From: Marivita sp051859345 | GTDB taxonomy: Bacteria; Pseudomonadota; Alphaproteobacteria; Rhodobacterales; Rhodobacteraceae | Assembly: GCF_051859345.1 (NCBI RefSeq) | Contig: NZ_JBHYFV010000009.1 | Span: 58,616-122,615 of the forward strand | Direction of reading: 5' to 3' | DNA: 64,000 nt | In this document: positions 7,976-16,652 of the stretch, piece after piece | Position numbering within the stretch: position 1 is the first letter of the stretch | Layout: each line of letters begins with the position of its first letter | Translations under genes and position numbers: made by a program | Notes under the pieces: model-generated | Seen by the model: the letters and a program-made list of their open reading frames with translations, nothing else | The model's database searches: none | Told to the model about the DNA's origin: nothing

Positions 7976-10095
7976 GCGCCCTCGATCAGGTTGAACCAGC
8001 CGTCTTCATCAATGATCTGCACACCCAGATCCCGCGCCTTGGTTTCCTTTGATCCGGCACCGGGACCGGCCACCAACAGGTCGGTCCTGGCCGACACCGA
8101 CCCCGACACCTTGGCGCCCAGCGATTCCGCCCGCGCCTTGGCCTCGGCGCGCGTCATGCGTTCAAGCGTTCCGGTAAAGACGACCGTCTTCCCCGCCACG
8201 GGACTGCCGTCGGTTTGGGGGCGTTCGGCGTCCTGCACGGTCAGATGCGCCACCAGCCGGTTGATCGACGCGCGTTCGGCCTCTTGCGCAAAGCTTGACA
8301 CAAGCGAATTGGCAACCACCTTGCCGATGCCGTCGATCCCGATCAGTCCCTGCCACGCCTCGCTGTCCGGGTCCTGGGACGCGTCGATGGCGTGTTCGAA
8401 GCCGTCCCAAGTGCCGTAAGACCGCGCGAGAAGATTTGCGACAACCTCACCCACATGCCGGATTCCAAGGGAAAAGATCAGCCGCCCCAAGGGGATGGCG
8501 CGCTTTTCGTCGATGGCGTCAAAAAGGTTCTGTGCCGATTTTTCGCCCCAGCCTTCGCGGTTCTTGAGCTGTTGCATGCCGCTGCCATAGCGGTCGCGGA
8601 GCGTGAAGATGTCGGCGGGTTCAGTGATCCAGCCGTCAGTGTAGAACTGTTCGACCTGCTTTGCACCCAGCCCTTCGATGTCGAAGGCAGCGCGGGAGAC
8701 AAAATGCTTGAGCTTTTCCACCGCCTGCGCCGGGCAGATCAGGCCGCCGCTGCACCGGCGGACGGCATCGCCTTCTTCGCGGATCGCTTCGGAGCCGCAT
8801 TCGGGACAGAGTTTCGGGAAATCAAAGGGTTCTGACTCGTCGGGCCGTTTCTCAAGGTCGACATCCGCGACTTTCGGGATCACGTCGCCCGCGCGGTAGA
8901 CCTGCACCCAGTCGCCGACGCGGATGTCCTTGCCCCCCCGGATCGGCGCCCCGTTGGAATCGCGCCCGGCGATGTAATCTTCGTTGTGGAGCGTGGCATT
9001 CGACACGACAACACCGCCAACCGTGACAGGCGTCAGCCGCGCCACCGGGCTAAGCGCGCCGGTGCGGCCGACCTGAATGTCGATGGATTCAAGCCGGGTC
9101 CAGGCCAGTTCGGCGGGAAATTTATGCGCAATCGCCCAGCGGGGGGTGGTCGATCGGAAGCCAAGCCGCGACTGGTAGCCAAGATCATCGACCTTGTAGA
9201 CCACACCGTCGATGTCAAAGCCGAGGGTCGCGCGCTGTTCCTCGATCTGATGGTACTGCGCGATCATCTCGTCCGGACCGGCACACCGTTTGGTCAGTGG
9301 GTTGGTCTGAAATCCCAGCTCTTGCAGCCGCGCAATCGCATCGCTTTGGGTGTCCGCCAAAGGGCTACTGAGCGCGCCCCAGGAATAGGCAAAAAACCGG
9401 AGCGGGCGATCCCTTGTGATCGACGAATCCAGTTGGCGCAAGGATCCTGCGGCGGCGTTGCGCGGGTTGGCAAAGGTCTTGGCACCCTTTGCCGATTGAC
9501 GGGAGTTGAGCGCCGCGAAATCGGCGTGGCTCATGTAGACTTCACCGCGTATTTCAAGGATGTCCGGCGCGCCGGTCAGAATTTCGGGAATGTCGTCGAT
9601 GGTACGCGCATTTGCGGTGACGTTTTCACCAACGGCCCCATCACCCCGCGTGGCGGCCTGCACCAGTTTGCCATTCTCATACCGCAGAGCAAGTGACAGC
9701 CCGTCGATCTTGGGTTCCGCCGTGTAGGCCAGCGGGTCGGTTTCGGCCAGACCCAGGTAGCGGCGGATGCTTTGGTCAAAGCTGGTGATGTCGGCATCGT
9801 CGAACGCATTCGAAAGAGACATCATGCGCACTTCGTGGCGCACCTTGGCAAAGCCGTCGGCAATTGGCGCGCCAACCTGTTCGCTTGGACTGTCGGCGCG
9901 TTTGAGATCGGGAAAACGCGCCTCGATCTCGGCATTGCGCCGCTTCAGGCGGTCGTATTCCGCGTCGGTTATTTCTGGCGCATCTTCGGTGTGATAGGCG
10001 GTGTTCGCCTCGGCCAGGATGGTGGCAAGGCGATCAAGTTCAACGCGGGCGTCCGCTTCTGACAGGTCTTCGACCGCGATCTCCTGCTCTGCCAT
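7972..10095 (-). CDS. ligA: NAD-dependent DNA ligase
   Basis: LigA seals nicks using NAD. Of about 707 residues, the adenylation domain carries the active Lys in AEPKIDG (about K129). A four-Cys zinc finger is visible (CPECGSE, then RRCSGGLICPAQ), followed by helix-hairpin-helix repeats and a C-terminal BRCT domain (about 630-707, from GKTVVFTGTL). I chose ATG 10095, preceded by a G-rich ribosome site; the frame extends 41 codons upstream to 10218 but that leader lacks family character. First gene of the ligA-recG unit. Confidence 0.97.
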   Translation of the reverse strand: MAEQEIAVEDLSEADARVELDRLATILAEANTAYHTEDAPEITDAEYDRLKRRNAEIEARFPDLKRADSPSEQVGAPIADGFAKVRHEVRMMSLSNAFDDADITSFDQSIRRYLGLAETDPLAYTAEPKIDGLSLALRYENGKLVQAATRGDGAVGENVTANARTIDDIPEILTGAPDILEIRGEVYMSHADFAALNSRQSAKGAKTFANPRNAAAGSLRQLDSSITRDRPLRFFAYSWGALSSPLADTQSDAIARLQELGFQTNPLTKRCAGPDEMIAQYHQIEEQRATLGFDIDGVVYKVDDLGYQSRLGFRSTTPRWAIAHKFPAELAWTRLESIDIQVGRTGALSPVARLTPVTVGGVVVSNATLHNEDYIAGRDSNGAPIRGGKDIRVGDWVQVYRAGDVIPKVADVDLEKRPDESEPFDFPKLCPECGSEAIREEGDAVRRCSGGLICPAQAVEKLKHFVSRAAFDIEGLGAKQVEQFYTDGWITEPADIFTLRDRYGSGMQQLKNREGWGEKSAQNLFDAIDEKRAIPLGRLIFSLGIRHVGEVVANLLARSYGTWDGFEHAIDASQDPDSEAWQGLIGIDGIGKVVANSLVSSFAQEAERASINRLVAHLTVQDAERPQTDGSPVAGKTVVFTGTLERMTRAEAKARAESLGAKVSGSVSARTDLLVAGPGAGSKETKARDLGVQIIDEDGWFNLIEGA

Positions 10096-10274
10096 ACGCC
10101 CCCCTTGGCCGGTGTTCAGGACAGAGTGATAGGACCCGTGCGGCACAGCGTCCAGATTTGAAACGCGGTGCAGGTCCAGAATATCGCCTGATCGCAGCCT
10201 GTGAAGCCATTGCGCCAAGGTTGGGGCAGACGATGCGCGAACGCATCGTTGCAGGTTTCCCGCGTCGGTGCCGT

Positions 10275-10985
10275 CTAGGCCCCGATGGCAATGCGTCCTT
10301 CGTCCGTCACTTCGGGATCGCGCAAGACGTACCCACGGCCCCAGACGGTTTCGATATTGCTGCCATCCCCCGTCGCTTCGGCCAGTTTCTTGCGCAGCTT
10401 GCAGATAAACACATCGATGATCTTGAGTTCCGGTTCATCCATGCCGCCATAGAGATGGTTCAGGAACATCTCTTTCGTGAGTGTCGTACCTTTTCGCAGG
10501 CTGAGCAATTCGAGCATCTGGTATTCCTTGCCGGTCAGATGGACAGTGTTGCCATCCACCTGCACCGTTTTGGTATCAAGGTTCACTTCAACCTTGCCGG
10601 TCCGAATGATGGATTGCGAATGGCCTTTTGACCGGCGGATGATCGCATGAATGCGGGCGATCAGTTCTTCGCGGTGAAAGGGTTTGGTCAGGTAATCGTC
10701 GGCGCCAAACCCAAATCCCTTGATCTTGTCTTCACTGGCATCGTTGCCGGACAGAATGAGGATCGGGGTTTCAATGCGCGCAAGGCGCAGTTGGCGCAGA
10801 ACGTCAAAGCCGTTCATGTCCGGCAGGTTGATATCAAGCAGAATCAAATCGTAGTCATACAGCTTGGCCAGATCGACACCTTCTTCCCCCAGATCGGTGG
10901 AATAGACGTTCAGATTGGCATTGCCCAACATCAATTCGATGCTTTTCGAAGTCGTCGGGTCGTCTTCGACCAAGAGTACGCGCAT
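10275..10985 (-). CDS. ctrA: cell-cycle response regulator CtrA
   Basis: CtrA is an OmpR-type response regulator controlling cell cycle, motility and gene-transfer-agent genes in alphaproteobacteria. The N-terminal receiver domain starts MRVLLVEDDPTTSK, with the phospho-acceptor at about D51 in LILLDINLPD and the conserved Lys in DDYLTKPF. The C-terminal winged helix includes TGKEYQMLELL and KIIDVFICKLRKKL, characteristic of CtrA. ATG 10985 is chosen (GGAGA upstream); a frame start at 11000 adds five residues. It is downstream of a DUF1153/SciP gene on the same strand, with two CtrA-like half-site pairs between them. Confidence 0.96.
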   Translation of the reverse strand: MRVLLVEDDPTTSKSIELMLGNANLNVYSTDLGEEGVDLAKLYDYDLILLDINLPDMNGFDVLRQLRLARIETPILILSGNDASEDKIKGFGFGADDYLTKPFHREELIARIHAIIRRSKGHSQSIIRTGKVEVNLDTKTVQVDGNTVHLTGKEYQMLELLSLRKGTTLTKEMFLNHLYGGMDEPELKIIDVFICKLRKKLAEATGDGSNIETVWGRGYVLRDPEVTDEGRIAIGA

Positions 10986-11037
10986 CAAGTTTCTCCGCAA
11001 TGTCAGCGTCCGGCACCGTCAAACTGACCAGAAAAGG

Positions 11038-11052
11038 TTAATCTTAGGTTAG
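11038..11052 (-). promoter_or_regulatory. CtrA-type box (TTAA-N7-TTAG)
   Basis: The plus strand reads TTAA-tcttagg-TTAG, one mismatch from the TTAA-N7-TTAA CtrA consensus, 53 bp upstream of the ctrA start. This suggests autoregulation, as established for Caulobacter ctrA. The sequence match is direct; binding is inferred. Confidence 0.5.
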
Positions 11053-11076
11053 CAGGAAAATCTTCATAGACACAAC

Positions 11077-11091
11077 TTAAGATTGTTTTAC
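11077..11091 (-). promoter_or_regulatory. second CtrA-like box (TTAA-N7-TTAC)
   Basis: The plus strand reads TTAA-gattgtt-TTAC, one mismatch from the CtrA consensus and 39 bp from the first box. It lies between the sciP stop and ctrA. It is weaker support on its own because the region is AT-rich. Confidence 0.35.
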
Positions 11092-11102
11092 ATAAATGGT
11101 AT

Positions 11103-11378
11103 TCACCTGTATCGTTGCACAGCAGTCGCTTTCAGCGCGTCGCGCCCGTGACGGGACGAGGCGGCGATCCAGGACTCCAGTTCCTCTTCGCTGAGTTCAT
11201 AGCGTTGCAGCGCCTCGGTCCGTGAAATCAGGCAATGCACCACTGCATCGACAACAATGGCCTTGCGCGACGCCACCCATCGATAGGTGTTTGGCGGCGG
11301 CAGATCGGCATGCGTGAGGATCGTGCCATCCGACAGGGTCACTGTGCGCGGCCCATTGGCTTTTTTAAGATACATCAT
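11103..11378 (-). CDS. sciP: SciP-type CtrA inhibitory protein (DUF1153)
   Basis: DUF1153 proteins include SciP, a small helix-turn-helix protein that binds CtrA and blocks activation of CtrA-dependent promoters. Hallmarks visible are YLKKANGPRTVTL, a LPPPNTYRWVASRKA segment and the helix-turn-helix region LISRTEALQRYELSEEELESW. I chose ATG 11378 (GGAAAGG upstream); ATG 11375 is equally possible, and the frame runs upstream to 11453. The product is about 91 residues. It lies directly upstream of ctrA on the same strand and is divergent from mnmA. Confidence 0.88.
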   Translation of the reverse strand: MMYLKKANGPRTVTLSDGTILTHADLPPPNTYRWVASRKAIVVDAVVHCLISRTEALQRYELSEEELESWIAASSRHGRDALKATAVQRYR

Positions 11379-11519
11379 CCGGCCCTTTCCAAGCCCTGAA
11401 TTCCTGCTTAGAGGCACCATGACGTGATCAGCCTTAATGTGACGTGAAGCCAAGGGTTGAGAGTATGTCGGATTTACCTATATTTCGCGCGATCACCCCA
11501 CGAACCGGAGACTCCGCCA

Positions 11520-12659
11520 ATGGCCCTCGATGCGCCGACCCTCAATTCGCTTGGATTCGCCAAGACACCTGCGGAAACCCGCGTGGTTGTGGCCATGTCG
11601 GGTGGCGTGGACAGTTCGGTTGTGGCCGCACAACTGGCCGAGGAAGGTTATGATGTCGTCGGTGTGACGCTTCAGCTGTATGATCACGGCGCGGCGCTGG
11701 CCAAGAAAGGTGCGTGTTGCGCCGGGTTGGACATCCACGATGCGCGCCGCGTGGCCGAGGACATGGGCTTTCCGCATTACGTTCTGGATTACGAAAACAT
11801 CTTCAAGGATGCCGTGATCGACGAATTCGCCGACAGCTATCTGGCGGGCGCCACACCTGTGCCCTGCATCCGCTGCAACGAGCGGGTGAAGTTCAAGGAT
11901 CTGCTTGAAACGGCCAAGGATCTTGAGGCCGATTGCATGGCAACCGGGCATTACATCCAGCGCAAGATGGGTGAACACGGCCCCGAACTTCACAGCGCCG
12001 AGGATGCGAACCGCGATCAGAGCTATTTCCTGTTCTCGACCACGCCGGAACAGCTTGATTACCTGCGCTTTCCGCTGGGCCATTTGCCGTCCAAGGACGC
12101 GACCCGCGAACTGGCGGCGCGCTATGGTCTGCAAGTGGCGGACAAGCCCGACAGCCAGGACATCTGCTTTGTGCCGAACGGCAATTACGCGCAGGTGATC
12201 GAGAAACTGCGCCCCGGCGCTGCGGAATCCGGCGAGATCGTACATGCCGATGGCCGGGTATTGGGCACGCATAACGGTGTGATCCACTATACGATCGGTC
12301 AGCGGCGCGGGCTTGGGATCGGGGGGCTGGAAGAACCGCTTTATGTCGTCAAGCTGGATGTCGATACCAAACAGGTGATTGTCGGTCCGAAAGAATTGCT
12401 GTCCACCCGCACCATTCCGGTACGCGAAATCAACTGGCTGGGAGGCGCGCCCTTTACCAGCCAGAGCGAATGGCATGTGTCGGTCAAGGTCCGCTCCACC
12501 CGCCCGCCGCGCGCGGCGATCCTTCGTCCGCTGTCAGACACGAGTGCCGAGGTGGAACTGCTGACCCCGGAGGAAGGCGTGTCCCCCGGTCAGGCCTGTG
12601 TCTTTTACGAAACCGCAGGGAGCCGCATCCTGGGTGGCGGCTGGATCTGGCGCGGCTGA
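11520..12659 (+). CDS. mnmA: tRNA-specific 2-thiouridylase MnmA
   Basis: MnmA thiolates U34 of tRNA Glu, Gln and Lys. The 379-residue protein has the PP-loop SGGVDSSVVAAQ near the N-terminus, the catalytic Cys pair in TPVPCIRCNE and DSQDICFV, and the C-terminal barrel (YTIGQRRGLGIGG). I chose the ATG at 11520 with GGAG upstream; a longer frame from 11457 has an atypical leader. Divergent from sciP, with a shared intergenic region of about 140 bp. Confidence 0.96.
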   Translation: MALDAPTLNSLGFAKTPAETRVVVAMSGGVDSSVVAAQLAEEGYDVVGVTLQLYDHGAALAKKGACCAGLDIHDARRVAEDMGFPHYVLDYENIFKDAVIDEFADSYLAGATPVPCIRCNERVKFKDLLETAKDLEADCMATGHYIQRKMGEHGPELHSAEDANRDQSYFLFSTTPEQLDYLRFPLGHLPSKDATRELAARYGLQVADKPDSQDICFVPNGNYAQVIEKLRPGAAESGEIVHADGRVLGTHNGVIHYTIGQRRGLGIGGLEEPLYVVKLDVDTKQVIVGPKELLSTRTIPVREINWLGGAPFTSQSEWHVSVKVRSTRPPRAAILRPLSDTSAEVELLTPEEGVSPGQACVFYETAGSRILGGGWIWRG

Positions 12660-12728
12660 GCAAAAAGAGATTGCGTCGGCGCGGCAGGTGATTGACCCTG
12701 ACGGCAAGTGTAACGAGGACATCCTCTG

Positions 12729-14528
12729 ATGCCCGGCGCAGCGAAAACACGGATTGTCTGTATACTGCCCCGCCTTGGCAAAAATGTCGGCGGCGGCAAG
12801 ATCAAGGCGATGTTTCGCCGGATGGCCTTATTGGCCGACCGCGAGGATACGGATGTCACACTGCTCAACATCCAGCACACCTGCCGTCAGAAGATCACCT
12901 TTGCCGAGTTGGTGGCGAAAGGCATTCTGGACAAAAGGGTCAGCCATCAGTCCATTTACGAGATGTGCCGGCCGGACCAGATGGTCCAGACCCATATCGG
13001 AGTCAAAATCCCCACTTGGGACAACCGGAAGACCAAGAGCGAACTGAACACAACGACATATTTTCAAGGCAAGACACCGGTCATGCAAGACGCCGTCGAA
13101 GCGACTCCGGCAGGCGATCTCATGCTACGCAGGGTGATGACCGACCCCAACCGGGACATCCGGCTCAAGTATCTCGATGGGGATCTTGTGGAAAGTCGTG
13201 TTCGGATCGGCGACGGCGTGATCAAGAAAACCGCCTATGTGGACGGCACGCCGCGTGCAAAGACGACGCGGGACAACAAATTGTTTGTCCGGGTCGAGGA
13301 TTTCGGGCTTGGCATGACCTTCCGGAACGAAGCGATGCACCACAGGGCGCTTGTGGAACGTTTTTTTCCCGATGATTGCGTCGTGTTTGTCGACGGCATC
13401 ACAACGGCGTACCTGTCTCCGGCAATTCGCGCACCCAAGATCCTTTTTCTGCACGCCGATCACCGCAGACCGAATGGCACTATCTTGTCGCGCTCGCGTG
13501 CGCGGATCGACGCGTTTGACGGAGATGCCATCGTCACGGCCACACATGTCCAGAAAAAACGTCTGGAAGCCGATACGCGACATGCCGCACCGATCCGGGT
13601 GATCCCTCACTACACCACCATGACACGACGAAAGGTCGAAACCCGCAGCCATATCTGTACCGTGTCGCGGCTTGATCTGAAGGGCAAACCGATCCACCAC
13701 TGCGTCGAAGCGTTCATGCGCGTCATGCATCTCATTCCGTCGTGCAATTACCTGATCTACGGCGGCGGTGTTGGGCAGGCGCGTTTGCAGCAGTTGATTG
13801 ATCACCACAAATGCGGGGATCGGGTGATCCTGATGGGGCAGACTTCCGACCCCGCCGCGGTGTTCAGTTCTTCCCTGTTTTCACTGGCCCCGACCATGAC
13901 CGAGGGGTTTGGACTGGCCCTTCTGGAATCGCTCACATGTGGATGTCCGGTGATCAGCTATGACGTGGATTACGGCCCGCGCGAGCTGATCCGGCCGCGC
14001 CACAACGGAGAATTGGTTACGCCAGGGGATATTGACGGTATCGCTCAAGCCATTCTGAAAGTGCACACGCATCACGATCACTATGCAGCCGCCTGCCCTG
14101 ACTCGGTACAGCCCTATTCCTTTGAGGTCTACAAGTCGCGGTATTACGATCTGATCGACGATCTGCAGGGCCGCGCCTTTGGCTTTGACATCATGGCCCC
14201 GGACCTCGTGCTCGAGACCGAACATGCGCTTCAGACCGCGCCGCAGCGCTACAAGGACCAGCTTCTTGGCCTCTATATCCGACTTTGTGAACAGCGCCGC
14301 GATCTGGGGGGCATGTACAAGGGGTTTCAGCAGATGCTTGCGCAGCATCCAAACGACCATCGTCCCCTGGTGCGCTGTGTCTGGCTCAGCCGTCGCCTGG
14401 CGCGGCCGAAAGAGTGCCGTGCCTATCTTGCGCGGCTGGCAGATCGGTTTCCCCAAGAACACGCGCGCCTCGTGACGCGCAATCCCGACCTTCTGGAACT
14501 GGCCGACGCTGCTGACAGTTTGGGGTGA
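12729..14528 (+). CDS. GT4-type glycosyltransferase resembling TagE/TarM
   Basis: A 599-residue soluble protein. The C-terminal GT-B lobe (about 315-470) has VSRLDLKGKPIHHCVEAF, a YGGG turn, and the nucleotide-sugar site APTMTEGFGLALLESLTCG followed by CPVISYDVDYGPRELI. The last segment (SYDxxYGPxELI) is typical of the wall-teichoic-acid glucosyltransferase group (TagE/TarM/Gtf1) within GT4. The N-terminal part has an extended beta-rich insertion as in that group, and about 110 extra C-terminal residues carry TPR-like helices. There is no signal or membrane segment, so it acts in the cytoplasm. Its acceptor is unknown; no capsule or LPS cluster surrounds it. Confidence 0.82.
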   Translation: MPGAAKTRIVCILPRLGKNVGGGKIKAMFRRMALLADREDTDVTLLNIQHTCRQKITFAELVAKGILDKRVSHQSIYEMCRPDQMVQTHIGVKIPTWDNRKTKSELNTTTYFQGKTPVMQDAVEATPAGDLMLRRVMTDPNRDIRLKYLDGDLVESRVRIGDGVIKKTAYVDGTPRAKTTRDNKLFVRVEDFGLGMTFRNEAMHHRALVERFFPDDCVVFVDGITTAYLSPAIRAPKILFLHADHRRPNGTILSRSRARIDAFDGDAIVTATHVQKKRLEADTRHAAPIRVIPHYTTMTRRKVETRSHICTVSRLDLKGKPIHHCVEAFMRVMHLIPSCNYLIYGGGVGQARLQQLIDHHKCGDRVILMGQTSDPAAVFSSSLFSLAPTMTEGFGLALLESLTCGCPVISYDVDYGPRELIRPRHNGELVTPGDIDGIAQAILKVHTHHDHYAAACPDSVQPYSFEVYKSRYYDLIDDLQGRAFGFDIMAPDLVLETEHALQTAPQRYKDQLLGLYIRLCEQRRDLGGMYKGFQQMLAQHPNDHRPLVRCVWLSRRLARPKECRAYLARLADRFPQEHARLVTRNPDLLELADAADSLG

Positions 14529-14546
14529 TCGGGTCTTGGAACCGTC

Positions 14547-15212
14547 TCAGAGGTTGCACTTGTCGCGCATGAAGGCCAGCGCCACCGACAGACCGTCCGG
14601 GGCGATGCCATGTGCGGTGCCCTTCATGATATGGGCGAACACATCTTCCCAGCCCGCGTTCTGCAACGCCTCTGCCGCCTCGGGCAAAGATTGGGGCGGC
14701 ACCACGTCATCCTGATCGCCATGCACCAGCAGGATCGGAAAGCGGCTGACCACCTCGTCGACCAACAGTTCAGGCGCCAGCAGGCGACCCGAGAACGCCA
14801 CCATACCGGCGATCGGATCTTCCCGGCGCGGCGCCACATGCAGGCCCATCATCGTTCCCTGACTGAACCCGAACAGAACAACCTGCTCGGGCAGCAAATC
14901 CTCGTCCACCATGAGTGCGTCGAGAAATGCGTCCAGGTCATTGACCGCGCTGGCCATGCCGGACATCGATTCCTCTTCTGACGATCCGTCGATCCACGGG
15001 ATCGGGAACCACTGAAACCCGAAGGGCGCTCCGGCACAGGCTTCGGGCGCATCGGGGGCCACGAACAGCGTATCGGGCAAGTGTTCGCCAAGCGGATCGG
15101 CCAAGCCCAACAAGTCAGGACCATTTGCACCATAGCCATGCAGAAACACCACGGCAGAGCGTGTCTCGCCGGATACCGGCTCCTTGCGGACTGCGTTCAA
15201 CACCCGTGTCAT
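14547..15212 (-). CDS. phospholipase/carboxylesterase family hydrolase
   Basis: About 221 residues of the abhydrolase_2 (carboxylesterase YpfH-like) group: VFLHGYGANGPDLL, nucleophile elbow FGFSQGTMMG, acid in VHGDQDDVVP, and catalytic His in KGTAHGIAPDG. I chose ATG 15212, which overlaps the AlkA-like gene stop (15209) by four bases; the frame extends to 15290 inside that gene. It is the last of three overlapping minus-strand genes (cobK, AlkA-like, esterase). The natural substrate is unknown. Confidence 0.88.
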   Translation of the reverse strand: MTRVLNAVRKEPVSGETRSAVVFLHGYGANGPDLLGLADPLGEHLPDTLFVAPDAPEACAGAPFGFQWFPIPWIDGSSEEESMSGMASAVNDLDAFLDALMVDEDLLPEQVVLFGFSQGTMMGLHVAPRREDPIAGMVAFSGRLLAPELLVDEVVSRFPILLVHGDQDDVVPPQSLPEAAEALQNAGWEDVFAHIMKGTAHGIAPDGLSVALAFMRDKCNL

Positions 15213-15838
15213 GCGATCCCCTCTCGGTCTTTTGCAACGTGGTAGTAGGCCCAGAGCGCGCGCGCCGCAACCGATCTCCATGGGCTCCACGCCTCGGCCA
15301 TCTGGCGCAGCGGCTTTTCCTTGGGACGGTCGGGCAGATCGAACAACATTCGGGCACTTTCCTGCAATGCCAGATCGCCCGGCGCAAACACATCCGCGCG
15401 ACCCAGCGAGAACATCGCATAGATTTCGGCAGTCCAGACACCAATGCCGGTGACAGCCGTCAATGTCTTGATGACCTCGTCATTCGGCGCATGGCGCAGC
15501 GCCTCATAATTGATCCCAGCCTCGGCCAGCGCACAGGCATAGCGCGCTTTCTGTCGGCTCAGACCCAGGTCGCGCAGCCCCTCCTGATCCCGCGCCAACA
15601 CCGCCTCGGGGGTTGTCGCACCAGCGTTTTCCAACTTGGACCAGATCGCACGGGCGGACGCGACGCTGACCTGCTGGCTGACGATCGCGCTCAGAAGTTG
15701 CCCGAACCCGTCTGGACGCCGCCGCAAAGGCAAATCGCCAGTCTGCTCCAACGCATGTGCAAAGCGCGGCTCGGCCTTGGCCAGCCACTCGGCCCCTTCA
15801 GCCACGCAGGCATCCGTTTCGATCAGACGTCCAACCAC
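15209..15838 (-). CDS. DNA-3-methyladenine glycosylase II-like (HhH-GPD)
   Basis: This 209-residue protein is a short AlkA-type base-excision glycosylase. It has the helix-hairpin-helix LTAVTGIGVWTAEIYAMF followed by the GPD loop with the catalytic Asp (FAPGDLALQ). QLLSAIVSQQVSVASARAIW is the typical preceding helix. It lacks the N-terminal extra domain of E. coli AlkA, like Mag1-type enzymes. It removes alkylated purines from DNA. The start overlaps the cobK stop by 16 bp; the stop overlaps the esterase start by 4 bp. No LexA or Ada site was seen upstream. Confidence 0.92.
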   Translation of the reverse strand: MVGRLIETDACVAEGAEWLAKAEPRFAHALEQTGDLPLRRRPDGFGQLLSAIVSQQVSVASARAIWSKLENAGATTPEAVLARDQEGLRDLGLSRQKARYACALAEAGINYEALRHAPNDEVIKTLTAVTGIGVWTAEIYAMFSLGRADVFAPGDLALQESARMLFDLPDRPKEKPLRQMAEAWSPWRSVAARALWAYYHVAKDREGIA

Positions 15839-16563
15839 ACCCGCTCCTTTACCCAGTCAAGCGCCGCGTCGACCGTGTTCACCACCGGACCCGTCGTCAC
15901 GCGCGGTCGCGTCACCATGTAGACCGGCAGGCCCAACCTGCGGGCCGCCGCGATCTTGGGCCAGCCGCCCGGCCCTCCTGCATTGCGGGTCAGCACGGCG
16001 TCGATCCGGAACCTGCGCATAAGCGCAATTTCCTGCGCCTCGGTGAAAGGCGCGATTCCGTGCAGGTATCGCCCGTATTTCATCGGGAACGGGTCGTTAT
16101 GCGCCGTCAACTGGCGCACAAACAGATGCGCATGACGCAGCGCGCGCATGTCATGCAGCGAAGGCCGCCCAAGAGTCACAAGAACCCGCGATCCAGCGGG
16201 AATCGCAAACGCCGCATCGCGCGCAGATCGCAAGGGGATCCAGGTGTCGCGCGGCGTCGGACGCCACGCCGGACGGGTCAACGTGAGACACTGCACACCC
16301 GCCTGCTCGGCCACGCGTGCGCCCAGATGCAAGGACGCGACATCGCAGGGATGGGGCGCAAGAACCAGCGCGTCGGCGGTCAGGACAAGCTCCATCAGGG
16401 CTGCGTGATCCGACGCGCCCTGCCCGGTCATCCGGTCGCGCGCAGGCAGCCACAGCCGCGACCGTCCGTCCAGCCGCGCCGCCAGGTCGCGCGCTTCGGC
16501 CGATCCGCCCAGGATCACAACCTGCCCCTGCCGTGCGGAATTTGAACCGTCGAAATCCTTCAT
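15823..16563 (-). CDS. cobK: precorrin-6A reductase (CobK/CbiJ)
   Basis: CobK reduces precorrin-6A with NADPH in cobalamin synthesis. The protein (about 246 residues) has an N-terminal VVILGGSAEARDLAARL nucleotide-binding motif, LTRPAWRPTPRDTWIP, a VLVTLGRPSL segment and the C-terminal LTRNAGGPGGWPKIAAARRLGLPVYMV block diagnostic of the family. I chose ATG 16563 because homologues start shortly before the VILGG strand; the frame continues upstream to 16755. No other cob gene is adjacent and no cobalamin riboswitch was seen. It overlaps the AlkA-like gene by 16 bp. Confidence 0.92.
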   Translation of the reverse strand: MKDFDGSNSARQGQVVILGGSAEARDLAARLDGRSRLWLPARDRMTGQGASDHAALMELVLTADALVLAPHPCDVASLHLGARVAEQAGVQCLTLTRPAWRPTPRDTWIPLRSARDAAFAIPAGSRVLVTLGRPSLHDMRALRHAHLFVRQLTAHNDPFPMKYGRYLHGIAPFTEAQEIALMRRFRIDAVLTRNAGGPGGWPKIAAARRLGLPVYMVTRPRVTTGPVVNTVDAALDWVKERVWLDV

Positions 16564-16652
16564 CCGCAACCGCTTATAAAACCGCAGCACAAAGCGCCAC
16601 CGACGCGCAGAGACACTTGCAGGAAATGGAATTTGGACATACGGCTGCTGAC

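Noticed and set aside
6674..8419. 581-codon open frame on the plus strand opposite recG and ligA
   Set aside because: It is antisense to clear recG motifs, is Arg/Gln/His-rich as expected from GC-biased antisense frames, and shows no domain or ribosome site.
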